Position numbers and translations under genes: made by a program
Part shown: one piece after another, positions 26,581 to 34,783 of the stretch
How positions within the stretch are numbered: position 1 is the first letter of the stretch
Layout of the letters: each line of letters begins with the position of its first letter
Assembly (NCBI GenBank): GCA_018820925.1
Contig: JAHJNJ010000003.1
Location: forward strand, 1-64,000
Length of the DNA: 64,000 bases
Direction of reading: 5' to 3'
Source of the DNA: Gammaproteobacteria bacterium
GTDB lineage: Bacteria; Pseudomonadota; Gammaproteobacteria; Burkholderiales; Gallionellaceae
Notes under the pieces: model-generated
Database searches by the model: none
The model's input: only the letters and a program-made list of their open reading frames with translations
Told to the model about the DNA's origin: nothing

Positions 26581-29163
26581 ATGCGTTTCGACAAATTCAC
26601 AACCAAATTGCAGCAAGCCCTGTCCGACGCCCAAAGCCTGGCGGTGGGCAACGACAGCCAGTTCATCGAGCCGCAGCACCTGCTGCTGGCCTTGCTCAAC
26701 GATGCCGACAGCGGGGCAGGCTCGTTGCTGGCCCGCGCCGGGGGTAATGTCAACGCGCTCAAGACCGCGCTGAATGATGCCGTGTCGCGCCTGCCCAAAG
26801 TGGAAGGCCATAGCGGCGAGGTGCAGGTCGGGCGCGATCTTTCCAACCTGTTCAATCTCACCGACAAGGAAGCGCAGAAGCGCGGCGACCAGTTCATTGC
26901 CTCCGAAATGTTTCTGCTGGCGCTCACCAACGACAAAGGGGAATGCGGGCGATTGCTCAAGCAGCACGGCGTGACCCGCGCTCCGCTGGAAACGGCCATC
27001 AACGCCGTGCGCGGCGGCGAGTCTGTGGGTTCGCAGGAAGCCGAAGGCCAGCGCGAATCGCTGAAAAAGTACTGTCTCGACCTGACCGAACGCGCACGCC
27101 AGGGCAAGCTCGACCCGGTGATCGGTCGCGACGACGAAATCCGTCGCGCCATCCAGGTGCTGCAACGCCGCACCAAGAATAACCCGGTGCTGATCGGTGA
27201 GCCCGGTGTGGGCAAGACCGCGATTGTGGAAGGCCTGGCACAGCGCATCATCAACGGCGAAGTGCCGGAATCGCTGAAGAACAAGAAAGTATTGAGCCTG
27301 GATATGGCCGCCTTGCTGGCCGGGGCGAAATATCGCGGCGAATTCGAAGAACGCCTGAAAAACGTGCTCAAGGAAATCGCCCAGGAAGAAGGGCGCATCA
27401 TCGTCTTCATCGACGAACTGCACACCATGGTTGGCGCGGGCAAGGCCGAAGGGGCGATGGATGCGGGCAACATGCTCAAACCGGCATTGGCGCGCGGCGA
27501 ACTGCACTGCATCGGCGCGACCACGCTGGACGAATACAGGAAATATATCGAGAAAGATGCCGCGCTGGAACGCCGCTTCCAGAAAGTGCTGGTGGACGAA
27601 CCCTCGGTGGAATCCACTATCGCCATCCTGCGCGGCCTGCAGGAAAAATATGAACTGCACCACGGCGTCGAGATCACCGACCCGGCCATCGTGGCGGCTG
27701 CGGAACTTTCGCATCGCTATATTACTGACCGTTTCCTGCCGGACAAGGCCATCGACCTGATCGACGAGGCCGCCGCGCGCATCAAGATGGAAATCGACTC
27801 CAAACCGGAAGTGATGGACAAGCTCGACCGCCGTTTGATCCAGTTGAAGATCGAACGCGAAGCGGTGAAGAAAGAGAAGGACGAAGCCTCGCGCAAGCGC
27901 ACGGGGCTGATCGAGGAAGAGATCAAAAAACTGGAACGCGAATACGCCGACCTCGAGGAAATCTGGAAAGCAGAGAAAGGCGCCGCCCAGGGCGCGGCCA
28001 ACGTGAAGGAAGAGATCGACCACGTGCGCGCCGAGATGATCTCCCTGCAGCGCGAAGGCAAGCTGGAGAAAGTAGCCGAGCTGCAATACGGCAAGCTGCC
28101 GCAACTCGAAGCCAAATTGAAGGAAGCCGCGCAGCGCGAAGCCGAAGGCGGGCACAAGAACAAGCTGTTGCGTACCCAGGTCGGCGCGGAGGAAATCGCC
28201 GAAGTGGTGAGTCGCGCCACCGGCATTCCGGTTTCCAAGATGATGCAGGGCGAGCGCGACAAGCTGCTCAAGATGGAAGACAAGTTGCACGAGCGCGTGG
28301 TGGGGCAGGACGAGGCAGTGCGTCTGGTGTCCGATGCGATCCGCCGTTCGCGTTCCGGCCTGTCCGATCCGAACCGGCCCTACGGGTCGTTCCTGTTCCT
28401 GGGCCCCACGGGCGTGGGCAAGACCGAGCTGTGCAAGGCGCTGGCGAATTTCATGTTCGATTCCGAAGATCACCTGATCCGTATCGACATGAGCGAATAC
28501 ATGGAGAAACATTCCGTGGCGCGCCTGATCGGTGCACCACCCGGCTATGTGGGTTACGAAGAAGGCGGCGGCTTGACCGAAGCCGTGCGCCGCAAACCGT
28601 ACAGCGTCATCCTGCTGGATGAAGTGGAAAAGGCGCACCCGGATGTGTTCAACGTGCTGTTGCAGGCGCTGGACGACGGCCGCATGACCGACGGTCAGGG
28701 GCGCACCGTGGACTTCAAGAACACCGTGATCGTGATGACCTCCAACCTGGGTTCGCAGATGATCCAGCAGATGTCCGGCGACGATTACCAGGTCATCAAA
28801 CTGGCGGTGATGGGCGAGGTGAAGAGCTACTTCCGTCCCGAGTTCATCAACCGTATCGACGAAGTGGTGGTGTTCCACGCGCTGGACGAGAAGAACATCA
28901 AATCCATCGCGCGCATCCAGTTGCAGTACCTGGAGAAGCGCCTGGCCGCGATGGAAATGAAACTGACCATCAGCGATGCCGCGCTGTCCGAGATCGCCAA
29001 TGCGGGCTTCGACCCGGTGTATGGAGCGCGACCGCTGAAGCGTGCCATCCAGGCACAACTGGAAAACCCGCTGGCGAAACAGATTCTTGAGGGCCACTTT
29101 GCCGCCAAGGACACCATCAAGGTGGACTGCAAAGGCGGGGTGATGCGGTTCGACAAGGGTTAA
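26581..29163 (+). CDS. clpB: ATP-dependent disaggregase ClpB
   Basis: 860-residue Hsp100 chaperone that works with DnaK/DnaJ to dissolve aggregates. Order: N domain (1-145), NBD1 (Walker [14 protein letters not shown], Walker [14 protein letters not shown]), coiled-coil middle domain (about 405-530), NBD2 (Walker [14 protein letters not shown], Walker [15 protein letters not shown]), sensor 2 in [10 protein letters not shown]. Length and both ATPase sites are standard. ATG preceded by GAGGAG. Transcription from the sigma-32 promoter and a rho-independent terminator right after the gene make it monocistronic. Confidence 0.97.
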   Translation: MRFDKFTTKLQQALSDAQSLAVGNDSQFIEPQHLLLALLNDADSGAGSLLARAGGNVNALKTALNDAVSRLPKVEGHSGEVQVGRDLSNLFNLTDKEAQKRGDQFIASEMFLLALTNDKGECGRLLKQHGVTRAPLETAINAVRGGESVGSQEAEGQRESLKKYCLDLTERARQGKLDPVIGRDDEIRRAIQVLQRRTKNNPVLIGEPGVGKTAIVEGLAQRIINGEVPESLKNKKVLSLDMAALLAGAKYRGEFEERLKNVLKEIAQEEGRIIVFIDELHTMVGAGKAEGAMDAGNMLKPALARGELHCIGATTLDEYRKYIEKDAALERRFQKVLVDEPSVESTIAILRGLQEKYELHHGVEITDPAIVAAAELSHRYITDRFLPDKAIDLIDEAAARIKMEIDSKPEVMDKLDRRLIQLKIEREAVKKEKDEASRKRTGLIEEEIKKLEREYADLEEIWKAEKGAAQGAANVKEEIDHVRAEMISLQREGKLEKVAELQYGKLPQLEAKLKEAAQREAEGGHKNKLLRTQVGAEEIAEVVSRATGIPVSKMMQGERDKLLKMEDKLHERVVGQDEAVRLVSDAIRRSRSGLSDPNRPYGSFLFLGPTGVGKTELCKALANFMFDSEDHLIRIDMSEYMEKHSVARLIGAPPGYVGYEEGGGLTEAVRRKPYSVILLDEVEKAHPDVFNVLLQALDDGRMTDGQGRTVDFKNTVIVMTSNLGSQMIQQMSGDDYQVIKLAVMGEVKSYFRPEFINRIDEVVVFHALDEKNIKSIARIQLQYLEKRLAAMEMKLTISDAALSEIANAGFDPVYGARPLKRAIQAQLENPLAKQILEGHFAAKDTIKVDCKGGVMRFDKG

Positions 29164-29171
29164 TCGCTACC

Positions 29172-29219
29172 AAAAGCAGGTCGGGTAAAATGCAGCATGC
29201 CCAACCTGCTTGATTTTTT
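29172..29219 (+). terminator. Rho-independent terminator of clpB
   Basis: Stem AAGCAGGT-C-GGG pairs with CCC-A-ACCTGCTT across a 14-base loop, followed by GATTTTTT. It lies directly after the clpB stop and before the next gene's Shine-Dalgarno region. Confidence 0.82.
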
Positions 29220-29237
29220 ACTTCACGGACAAACCCA

Positions 29238-29549
29238 ATGCAAATGAAATATGAATACTTGACTTCGGAAAAGCCGCCCAGCCTGTTGCGCAAATTGGCG
29301 GCCTTGGTGGTCACTGCGACACTGATCGGCCTGGTGCTGATGTTTTCGGTGGTGTTGTTCGCGATCATTGTGGTTGTCGGCATGATCGCCTGGGCTTATC
29401 TGTGGTGGAAGACACGGGAACTGCGCAAGCAGATGCGCAATTTCGTCCCGCCGCCGGGAACGGAGCAGGAACAAAAAGTGAGCGAAGAAGAAGTGTTCGA
29501 GGGCGAAGTGATCCGGGTGGTGGAATCGCGGCGCGAGCACAACGAATGA
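29238..29549 (+). CDS. Small single- or double-pass membrane protein, unknown function
   Basis: 103 residues. A basic N-terminus (SEKPPSLLRKLAAL) leads into a long hydrophobic stretch (about 22-57) able to form two helices. A basic WKTRELRKQMRN segment and an acidic C-terminus follow. No conserved family was recognised. It overlaps the following methyltransferase by 4 bp, so the two are co-translated. Confidence 0.7.
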   Translation: MQMKYEYLTSEKPPSLLRKLAALVVTATLIGLVLMFSVVLFAIIVVVGMIAWAYLWWKTRELRKQMRNFVPPPGTEQEQKVSEEEVFEGEVIRVVESRREHNE

Positions 29550-30259
29550 AGAGCGGAAGCGGCATGCGCATATCAAATCCGCAAGCCGTCCTTGTGGCAA
29601 ACGAGGCGGAGATCATCGACCGGCTCCTGCATCTGGAAGGCGCAACAATTCTTGAACTGGGATGCGGCAAGGCGGAGAAGACCCGCAGCATCGCCCAACA
29701 GGCGGCCGCAGTGCTGGCCCTGGAAGTGGACGAGACCCAACTCGCAAAGAACCTCGCCATCACCGACCTGCCCAATGTGCGTTTCGCGCATGGCGGCGCG
29801 GAGAAAATTCCGGCTGACGATTCGAGTTTCGGCATCGTGCTGATGTTCAAATCCCTGCACCACGTGCCGATTGAGCTGATGGACAGCACATTCTCGGAAA
29901 TTCGGCGGGTGCTGAAACCGGGCGGGGTGGCCTGTATCTCGGAGCCGGTTTATGCGGGAAGCTTCAATGAAGTCCTTAAGCTATTTCACGACGAGCGGGC
30001 TGTGCGCGAGGCGGCATTCGCGGCCGAGCAACGCGCGGTCGCGTCGGGACTGCTGACGCTTGTTTCGCAGACGTTCTTTCTGCAACCGGCACACTTCGCA
30101 GACTTCCGGCAATTTGAAGATCAAGTAATCAATGTGACCCATACCGATCACATGCTGTCTGCCGGGACACTTGAACAAGTGCATTCCAAATTCAACGAGC
30201 ATATGACCCGGGAAGGCGTGACTCTTTACACGCCGATGCGCGTCGATCTGTTTTCATAA
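29546..30259 (+). CDS. Class I SAM-dependent methyltransferase
   Basis: 237 residues from the ATG at 29546, which overlaps the upstream stop; an internal ATG at 29564 is an alternative. Motif I is ILELGCGKAEKTRSIAQ, the acidic motif II ALEVDE, and LMFKSLHHVPIELMDSTFSEIRRVLKPGG covers motifs IV-V. A UbiE/Methyltransf_11-type enzyme. Substrate unknown. Confidence 0.85.
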   Translation: MKSGSGMRISNPQAVLVANEAEIIDRLLHLEGATILELGCGKAEKTRSIAQQAAAVLALEVDETQLAKNLAITDLPNVRFAHGGAEKIPADDSSFGIVLMFKSLHHVPIELMDSTFSEIRRVLKPGGVACISEPVYAGSFNEVLKLFHDERAVREAAFAAEQRAVASGLLTLVSQTFFLQPAHFADFRQFEDQVINVTHTDHMLSAGTLEQVHSKFNEHMTREGVTLYTPMRVDLFS

Positions 30260-30330
30260 CCAAATAGTTCCGATTCGAGCAGGTTTTGTGTCATGCCGGA
30301 GCAATCCTGGCTGAGCCTGCTTGGCAGTTT

Positions 30331-30344
30331 TGACAAATTTGTCA
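30331..30344. promoter_or_regulatory. Perfect palindrome, candidate enhancer-binding-protein site
   Basis: TGACAAATTTGTCA is an exact inverted repeat. A second one (CTGCCAG-GCAG-CTGGCAG) follows at about 30349-30366. Both lie 65-105 bp before the -24 element at 30432, the usual distance for upstream activator sites of sigma-54 promoters. The activator is unknown. The sequence does not match the NifA site TGT-N10-ACA. Confidence 0.55.
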
Positions 30345-30430
30345 GGCACTGCCAGGCAGCTGGCAGCAGTTTGCTCATGATGCTCTTCCGGAACGGGCAC
30401 GGATAAAGAGTCTGCAGCGATGCGACGATT

Positions 30431-30447
30431 CTGGCACGCACCTTGCT
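30431..30447 (+). promoter_or_regulatory. Sigma-54 (RpoN) promoter
   Basis: CTGGCACGCACCTTGCT matches the YTGGCACGrNNNTTGCW consensus, with GG-N10-GC spacing exactly kept; only the purine position differs. It lies 136 bp before the NifX-like gene, in the otherwise gene-free stretch 30260-30582, with palindromes upstream. Confidence 0.75.
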
Positions 30448-30582
30448 GATATGTCAGATGAAAGTAATATCGAGTTTCTCCATCATGTTGGCCCTTGCAT
30501 GTCCGTGCTGCCCACCGTGCTCAATGGCACGTAGTACGAAGTCCGGGAACCCACTCCGAAAACGATGAAAACGAGGAATGAA

Positions 30583-30957
30583 ATGAAGATTGCCGTCACC
30601 AGTCAAAACCGCAAGACCATCACCGGGCACGGCGGCAAATGCCGCAAGTTCTGGATTTACGAAATCGATGGCAGAAACAATATCGCCAACAAGACCCTGC
30701 TCGAACTGGCGCTGGAACAGACTTTTCATGAGAGCCATGGCGCTGGCGCGCACCCGCTCGACGGGACCGATGTGCTGATTTGCGGCGGCGCCGGGCAGGG
30801 ACTGATCCGGCGTCTCGACAAGATGGGCATAAAGGGTCTCGTGACGCCGGAAACCGATCCCGACACGGCCGTGGCCGCTTACCTCGACGGTACGCTGAGA
30901 CTGGGACAGGCCGAGTCGCACGAGGGGCATGGTGACCACCACCATGGCCACCACTGA
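30583..30957 (+). CDS. NifX/NafY-like dinitrogenase cofactor-domain protein
   Basis: 124 residues from the ATG at 30583, preceded by GAGGAATGAA; an in-frame ATG at 30565 is less likely. The fold is the small FeMo-cofactor-binding domain shared by NifX, NifB C-termini and NafY: MKIAVTSQNRKTITGHGGKC, a central DVLICGGAGQGLIRRL loop and GIKGLVTPETDPDTAVAAYL. A histidine-rich tail (HEGHGDHHHGHH) may bind metal. No nitrogenase gene is present, so this is probably one of the free-standing cofactor- or cluster-binding members. First gene after the sigma-54 promoter. Confidence 0.85.
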   Translation: MKIAVTSQNRKTITGHGGKCRKFWIYEIDGRNNIANKTLLELALEQTFHESHGAGAHPLDGTDVLICGGAGQGLIRRLDKMGIKGLVTPETDPDTAVAAYLDGTLRLGQAESHEGHGDHHHGHH

Positions 30958-30990
30958 TACTGAATTTCAATTAGGCTATAAAGGAGAAGT

Positions 30991-31383
30991 ATGAAACAAA
31001 CCCTGTTGCATGAAAAATATCCCGTCCTTGTTTCGGAGATCGGCAAGAATGAAACTGCCTGCCGGAACGTGGACGACGTGGCGGCATATTTCAAGGCGAA
31101 GATCGCCGAGAATCCCAGGGTGCAGTTCATCGGCGTGTTCGATCATTATGCGCACACCAGCAATATCAACGGCGAGATCGCTCCCGACATTCGCGGCGCG
31201 CTTGACGTAATATTCTGCTTCGGTTTCGTCCTGCCCAATCCGCAGGTGCTGGCCGTGCGGCCGCGTTCCATCGGCGTGGCCGATATGGGCGACAAATTCG
31301 TGGTGAGCTTTCTGGAAGCGCCCATGAAACCCGCCAACGAGGCCATGGAAGCGTGGGTGAAAGGATTGCGGAAGCAGGCCTGA
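30991..31383 (+). CDS. Conserved protein of unknown function (possibly DUF6858)
   Basis: 130 residues, soluble, with AAGGAGAAGT before the ATG. Striking segments are QFIGVFDHYAHTSNINGEI, DVIFCFGFVLPNPQVLAVRPRSIGV and FVVSFLEAPMKPANEAMEAW. The pattern resembles a small alpha/beta family (DUF6858, from memory). The function is unknown. It lies 33 bp after the NifX-like gene and is probably cotranscribed from the RpoN promoter. Confidence 0.75.
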   Translation: MKQTLLHEKYPVLVSEIGKNETACRNVDDVAAYFKAKIAENPRVQFIGVFDHYAHTSNINGEIAPDIRGALDVIFCFGFVLPNPQVLAVRPRSIGVADMGDKFVVSFLEAPMKPANEAMEAWVKGLRKQA

Positions 31384-31448
31384 GCTTGCGAGCCCCCCAT
31401 CTGTTTATTCAACAGAACCGTAAATAGTCACAACTCCAGGGAAATGAC

Positions 31449-31889
31449 ATGCAAGAAGAATTTGAACAACCCGACGTAACCCAACCCGAGGTAACCCCGT
31501 ACCAACTCATTGGCGGCGATGCCTCTATTCGCAAACTGGTCGACCGCTTCTACGTATTGATGGACGAACTGCCGGAGGCATACACCGCGCGTAAAATTCA
31601 TCCGGCCGACCTCACCGAATCCGGCAACAAGTTTTTCGATTTTCTCTCCGGCTGGCTGGGCGGTCCGCAGCGCTTCGTGGAAAAGTACGGCCATCCCATG
31701 CTGCGCCGTCGCCATATGCCATATGCCATCGGCCCGGAAGAACGCGACCAGTGGCTCATGTGCATGAAGCAGGCGCTGGAAGAAACGGTGGAGGATGTCA
31801 ATTTGCGCGATTTTCTGTACGCACAGTTTGTCCAGATCGGTGAAAGCATGCGCAATCGCGGTGATAATATTCAGGGCTGCTGCCACTGA
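31449..31889 (+). CDS. Group II truncated haemoglobin
   Basis: 146 residues. The 2/2 globin fold is marked by GGDASIRKLVDRFYVLMDE, FDFLSGWLGGPQRFVEKYGHPMLR, the proximal histidine in RRRHMPYAIG and the group II tryptophan in EERDQWLMCM. Such globins bind O2 or NO and may detoxify NO or peroxide. It is the third gene behind the sigma-54 promoter. A long hairpin follows before the haem-binding lipoprotein gene. The C-terminal CC pair in GCCH is unusual. Confidence 0.92.
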   Translation: MQEEFEQPDVTQPEVTPYQLIGGDASIRKLVDRFYVLMDELPEAYTARKIHPADLTESGNKFFDFLSGWLGGPQRFVEKYGHPMLRRRHMPYAIGPEERDQWLMCMKQALEETVEDVNLRDFLYAQFVQIGESMRNRGDNIQGCCH

Positions 31890-31919
31890 CGCCGGACCAT
31901 ACGGTCAATACATCAAATT

Positions 31920-31976
31920 CCAGTTTGTCCCGGCCGCGCGCAGGTGAAGCATTGCCTGCGCACGGTCGGGAACTGG
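31920..31976. other. Long stem-loop between the globin and haem-lipoprotein genes
   Basis: An imperfect stem of about 23 bp: CCAGTT..CCCG.CCG.GCGCAGG pairs with CCTGCGC.CGG.CGGG.AACTGG around a ten-base loop. No U-run follows, so it is not a standard terminator. It may set transcript stability or be another palindromic repeat; no second copy was noticed. Confidence 0.6.
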
Positions 31977-32012
31977 ACACTTGAATCCACTCACTCACAA
32001 CAGGAAACCATT

Positions 32013-32594
32013 ATGAAAAAATCACTGATTCTTGCCTTGCTGCTCGCCGGCTGCGCTACACCCGCTACAGAAACCGCCAAGCCCGACCCCAAACAACTCG
32101 ACGAAATGCGTGGTACCGCCAAGGCCTTGCTCACCCAGCTCGGCGGCAAGCTCAAGGCGGAAATTACAGCCAACGGCCGCGAAGCCGCTGTTGGCGTCTG
32201 CAAGCAAGCGGCGCCGCAAATTGCCGCTGACTTGTCCGGCCAGACCGGCTGGAAAGTGGGCAGGGTCGGAACCCGTGCGCGCAATGCCGAATCGGGCACG
32301 CCCGACGCATGGAATGCCAAGGCGCTGGCCGCATTCTCCGAACGCCTGATGCAGGGCGAAAAACCCGATGCGATGGAAATGGCCGAAGTGGTCACCGCGC
32401 CTTCCGGACGGAGCTCTCTGCGTTATGCCAAAGCCATCGTTACGCAGCCCATGTGCCTCGCCTGTCATGGCTCGGCCAACGACATACCGGAAGGCGTAAA
32501 AGCGCGTTTGCAGACCGAATATCCCATGGATAAGGCTACGGGATACAGCGCGGGAGAGTTGCGCGGTGCCGTGGTCATCGAGCGTCCGCTATAA
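32013..32594 (+). CDS. DUF3365 (Tll0287-like) haem-binding lipoprotein
   Basis: 193 residues from an ATG behind CAGGAAACC. The lipobox LAGC gives a lipidated Cys at about residue 14. The remainder matches the DUF3365 family: VGVCKQAAPQIA, GWKVGRVGTRARN, and a single c-type haem motif CLACH with the nearby QTEYPMDKATGYSAGELRGAV end. It should be a periplasmic or outer-membrane monohaem protein, possibly a redox or gas sensor. Likely last member of the sigma-54 cluster, though the hairpin before it may separate expression. Confidence 0.85.
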   Translation: MKKSLILALLLAGCATPATETAKPDPKQLDEMRGTAKALLTQLGGKLKAEITANGREAAVGVCKQAAPQIAADLSGQTGWKVGRVGTRARNAESGTPDAWNAKALAAFSERLMQGEKPDAMEMAEVVTAPSGRSSLRYAKAIVTQPMCLACHGSANDIPEGVKARLQTEYPMDKATGYSAGELRGAVVIERPL

Positions 32595-32606
32595 GATTCG
32601 TTGCTG

Positions 32607-32670
32607 TCGGGTTGAACGCGTGGCGCCAGTTTGATCCTGCACAGGATCGCCAATACGCGTTTCGACCCGC
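32607..32670. other. Nested stem-loop in a convergent intergenic region
   Basis: Outer arms CGGGTTGAACGCGT and ACGCGTTTCGACCCG pair with two defects. Inside lies the perfect hairpin GATCCTG-CA-CAGGATC. It is located between the haem-lipoprotein gene and the convergent DUF2007 gene. Without a T-run it is not a canonical terminator; it could be a repeat or a structured RNA. Confidence 0.5.
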
Positions 32671-32777
32671 TGCCGGGGCGAAGTTTCGTGTGATTGAGTC
32701 TCGGGATGGAAAATGAGCACAGTGAGAGAAAAGCGGGGGATGAAACGAACCGTCACAATCCGCATGCGCAGCCGAAA

Positions 32778-33107
32778 TCAGGCTGCGACTGCTTTCAATA
32801 GCCAATACATGATTGCCGCACCGAAAAACATGCCGGCAATGAATATCTGGATGCCTCCATCGGTGCGTTCTTTTGGCTGGTTGCCTTCATCCGGCGGTTG
32901 CAGCGTTTCCCATTCGCCGATGATCTGCCGCGCTGCGGCATAGTCTTCTTCCCCGACAAGTACCCGCACAAAGCCCATCGCCTGCAGTTCGCCGATGCCG
33001 CCCTGCAAATACTCGCCTTCGATGCGCCCTGAAATGCCGCGCTGCTCAAGCAGGTTCAGGACCATGTGTGCGTCCAGGCCATTGGAGGCTTCGAATACAC
33101 TTTTCAT
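32778..33107 (-). CDS. DUF2007 domain protein with C-terminal membrane helix
   Basis: 109 residues. The N-terminal 70 residues fit DUF2007, a small PII-like alpha/beta domain (FEASNGLDAHMVLNLLEQRGI, GGIGELQAMGFVRVLVGEEDYAAARQII). A C-terminal helix (about 87-105) anchors it. Function unknown; often called a putative signal-transducing protein. It runs with the following membrane-anchored gene on the minus strand. Confidence 0.82.
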   Translation of the reverse strand: MKSVFEASNGLDAHMVLNLLEQRGISGRIEGEYLQGGIGELQAMGFVRVLVGEEDYAAARQIIGEWETLQPPDEGNQPKERTDGGIQIFIAGMFFGAAIMYWLLKAVAA

Positions 33108-33131
33108 ATATTGCTCATGTTTTGTTTGGCC

Positions 33132-33470
33132 TTACTTGAGCCACAGGTACAGCACAAGACACAGCGCAGCGGCGGAAATGGCGAATGACGATATGCCGAG
33201 AACCATTGCGCGCCGGTAATTCTTTTCCGCAAGTGCAGTTCCCTTCTCCAGCGCCTCAACCGCATTCTGCATTTGCACGGCAAGCGCCTTGATGTGGACA
33301 TCGTTTTCGGATGCCGCCGCCTGCAGTTCGGTGATCTGCTGCTGCAGCAATGCCGCCTGATTGGCGGCGGCATCGGTATTCTTCTTGGTAAATACCGGCG
33401 CTGCCGCCGATACGATCGTGCCGACATGCGGCAGGATGGATTTGAGCACGGGAATGAGCCAGGCCGGCAT
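33132..33470 (-). CDS. Small coiled-coil membrane protein, unknown function
   Basis: 112 residues. An N-terminal hydrophobic segment, a coiled coil (about 38-80, NQAALLQQQITELQAAASEN) and a strong C-terminal transmembrane helix (about 88-110). No family was recognised. It is encoded 24 bp upstream of the DUF2007 gene, so both may form an operon. Confidence 0.65.
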   Translation of the reverse strand: MPAWLIPVLKSILPHVGTIVSAAAPVFTKKNTDAAANQAALLQQQITELQAAASENDVHIKALAVQMQNAVEALEKGTALAEKNYRRAMVLGISSFAISAAALCLVLYLWLK

Positions 33471-33673
33471 GAATGTATGACTCCTGTGTGAGGGCGCAGA
33501 CCAAGCGGTCGGCGCTGGTAAAATCGGGGCGAATTCGAATCAAGTGCTTGCGGCAGAGACATGGTAAAACAGAAAGGAGCCGTCTGCATCCTGGATTGTG
33601 CAGCGGTGGTCGATCATTTGTGGATAATATATCGCAAGCCTTCCGATCAACCCGAACCGGACGACGCGCCGAA

Positions 33674-34093
33674 ATGTGGATACAAAAAGAGATACACCTG
33701 AAACCGAAACCCCGAGGCTTTCATCTGATCACGGATGAGTTGCTGCGCGAGCTGCCGGAGCTGCGCAATTTCAAAATCGGCATAATGAATGTTTTTATCA
33801 TGCACACCTCTGCGTCACTGACGATCAACGAGAATGCCGACCCTGCCGTGCGCCAGGATTTTGAAAGTTACTTCAGCCGCGCCGTTCCCGAAGACGAGCC
33901 CTGGTACCGCCACCAGGATGAAGGTGCCGACGACTTGCCCGCACATTTGAAATCCAGCCTTCTCGGCAACAGCCTGAACATTCCGGTTGCCGACGGGCAG
34001 CCAAAACTGGGGACATGGCAGGGGATATACCTGTGCGAACACCGGAACCACGGCGGCAACCGGCGTATCATAGTCACTGTCCACGGCGAATAA
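33674..34093 (+). CDS. YjbQ/UPF0047 family protein (secondary thiamine-phosphate synthase type)
   Basis: 139 residues from the ATG at 33674; upstream in-frame codons back to 33473 look non-coding. Family signature residues are in FIMHTSASLTINENADPAV, the acidic SYFSRAVPEDEPWYRHQDEGADD, and LCEHRNHGGNRRIIVT. Some members can substitute weakly for ThiE, but the true function is uncertain. A thioredoxin-fold/HEAT protein gene follows 14 bp later. Confidence 0.9.
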   Translation: MWIQKEIHLKPKPRGFHLITDELLRELPELRNFKIGIMNVFIMHTSASLTINENADPAVRQDFESYFSRAVPEDEPWYRHQDEGADDLPAHLKSSLLGNSLNIPVADGQPKLGTWQGIYLCEHRNHGGNRRIIVTVHGE

Positions 34094-34107
34094 CTGAAGG
34101 ATAAACC

Positions 34108-34749
34108 ATGTCTCCCACGCCACCCGATGCCCTGCTTTTCATCACGCCCGTCTGCACGCATTGCCCGGCCGTTTTGCAGTCGCTGAGCGAACTGGTCAAA
34201 CAGGCGCAGATCGGAAAACTGACGGTAGTCAATATCGCCGCGCATCCGGAACAGGCTGCGGAATATGAAGTGCGTAGCGCGCCCTGGGTGCGCCTGGGTG
34301 CGTTTACACTCACCGGCGCGCAGAGCATTGCCGAACTCAGGCAATGGGCGGAGTGGGCAAGCGGGGAAGAGGGGACCGCGCATTATGTCGAGCATATGCT
34401 GAGGGAAGGCGGCTACAAGCATGCCGTGGCTTTCATCGCCGGGGACACGCATCGTCTCAAATCCCTGCTTGCCATCGTTGCCAATCCGGAAGCCAACATC
34501 TCGGTGCGTCTCGGCGTCAGTGCGCTGCTGGAAGCCTATGCCAACACGCCCGAACTGCAGGCGATGCTGCCGCAACTGGCCGAGCTGACTTTTCATACCG
34601 ACCATCGCGTGCGCGCAGATGCATGTCACCTGCTCGGCCTCACCGGCAGCGCCAGCGCGTGTTCCTATGTTGCGGCATGTCTAAAAGATGCCAATGAAGA
34701 AGTGCGCGAAATTGCGCAAGAGGCGCTGCAGGAACTGACAGCGAAGTAG
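34108..34749 (+). CDS. Thioredoxin-fold protein fused to HEAT-like repeats
   Basis: 213 residues. The N-terminal 75 residues form a minimal thioredoxin-like fold with the redox motif CTHC in FITPVCTHCPAVLQSL and the cis-proline loop RSAPWVRLG. The C-terminal part (about 95-213) is helical, with at least two HEAT/PBS-lyase-like repeats (DHRVRADACHLLGLTGSASA, DANEEVREIAQEALQEL). The fusion suggests a redox activity on a protein held by the helical scaffold. No signal peptide, so it is cytoplasmic. Confidence 0.78.
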   Translation: MSPTPPDALLFITPVCTHCPAVLQSLSELVKQAQIGKLTVVNIAAHPEQAAEYEVRSAPWVRLGAFTLTGAQSIAELRQWAEWASGEEGTAHYVEHMLREGGYKHAVAFIAGDTHRLKSLLAIVANPEANISVRLGVSALLEAYANTPELQAMLPQLAELTFHTDHRVRADACHLLGLTGSASACSYVAACLKDANEEVREIAQEALQELTAK

Positions 34750-34783
34750 CATGCGCATGTGCTAACCCGCATTAGCTGTTCGG

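Noticed and set aside
26287-29097. 936-codon minus-strand open frame opposite clpB
   Set aside because: ClpB on the plus strand has full domain conservation and its own promoter and terminator; the antisense frame has no recognisable motif and would also run through nadC in a second frame.
30583-30957. NifX-like gene as evidence for nitrogen fixation
   Set aside because: No nif structural or assembly genes are visible, and stand-alone members of this domain family are widespread in non-fixing bacteria.
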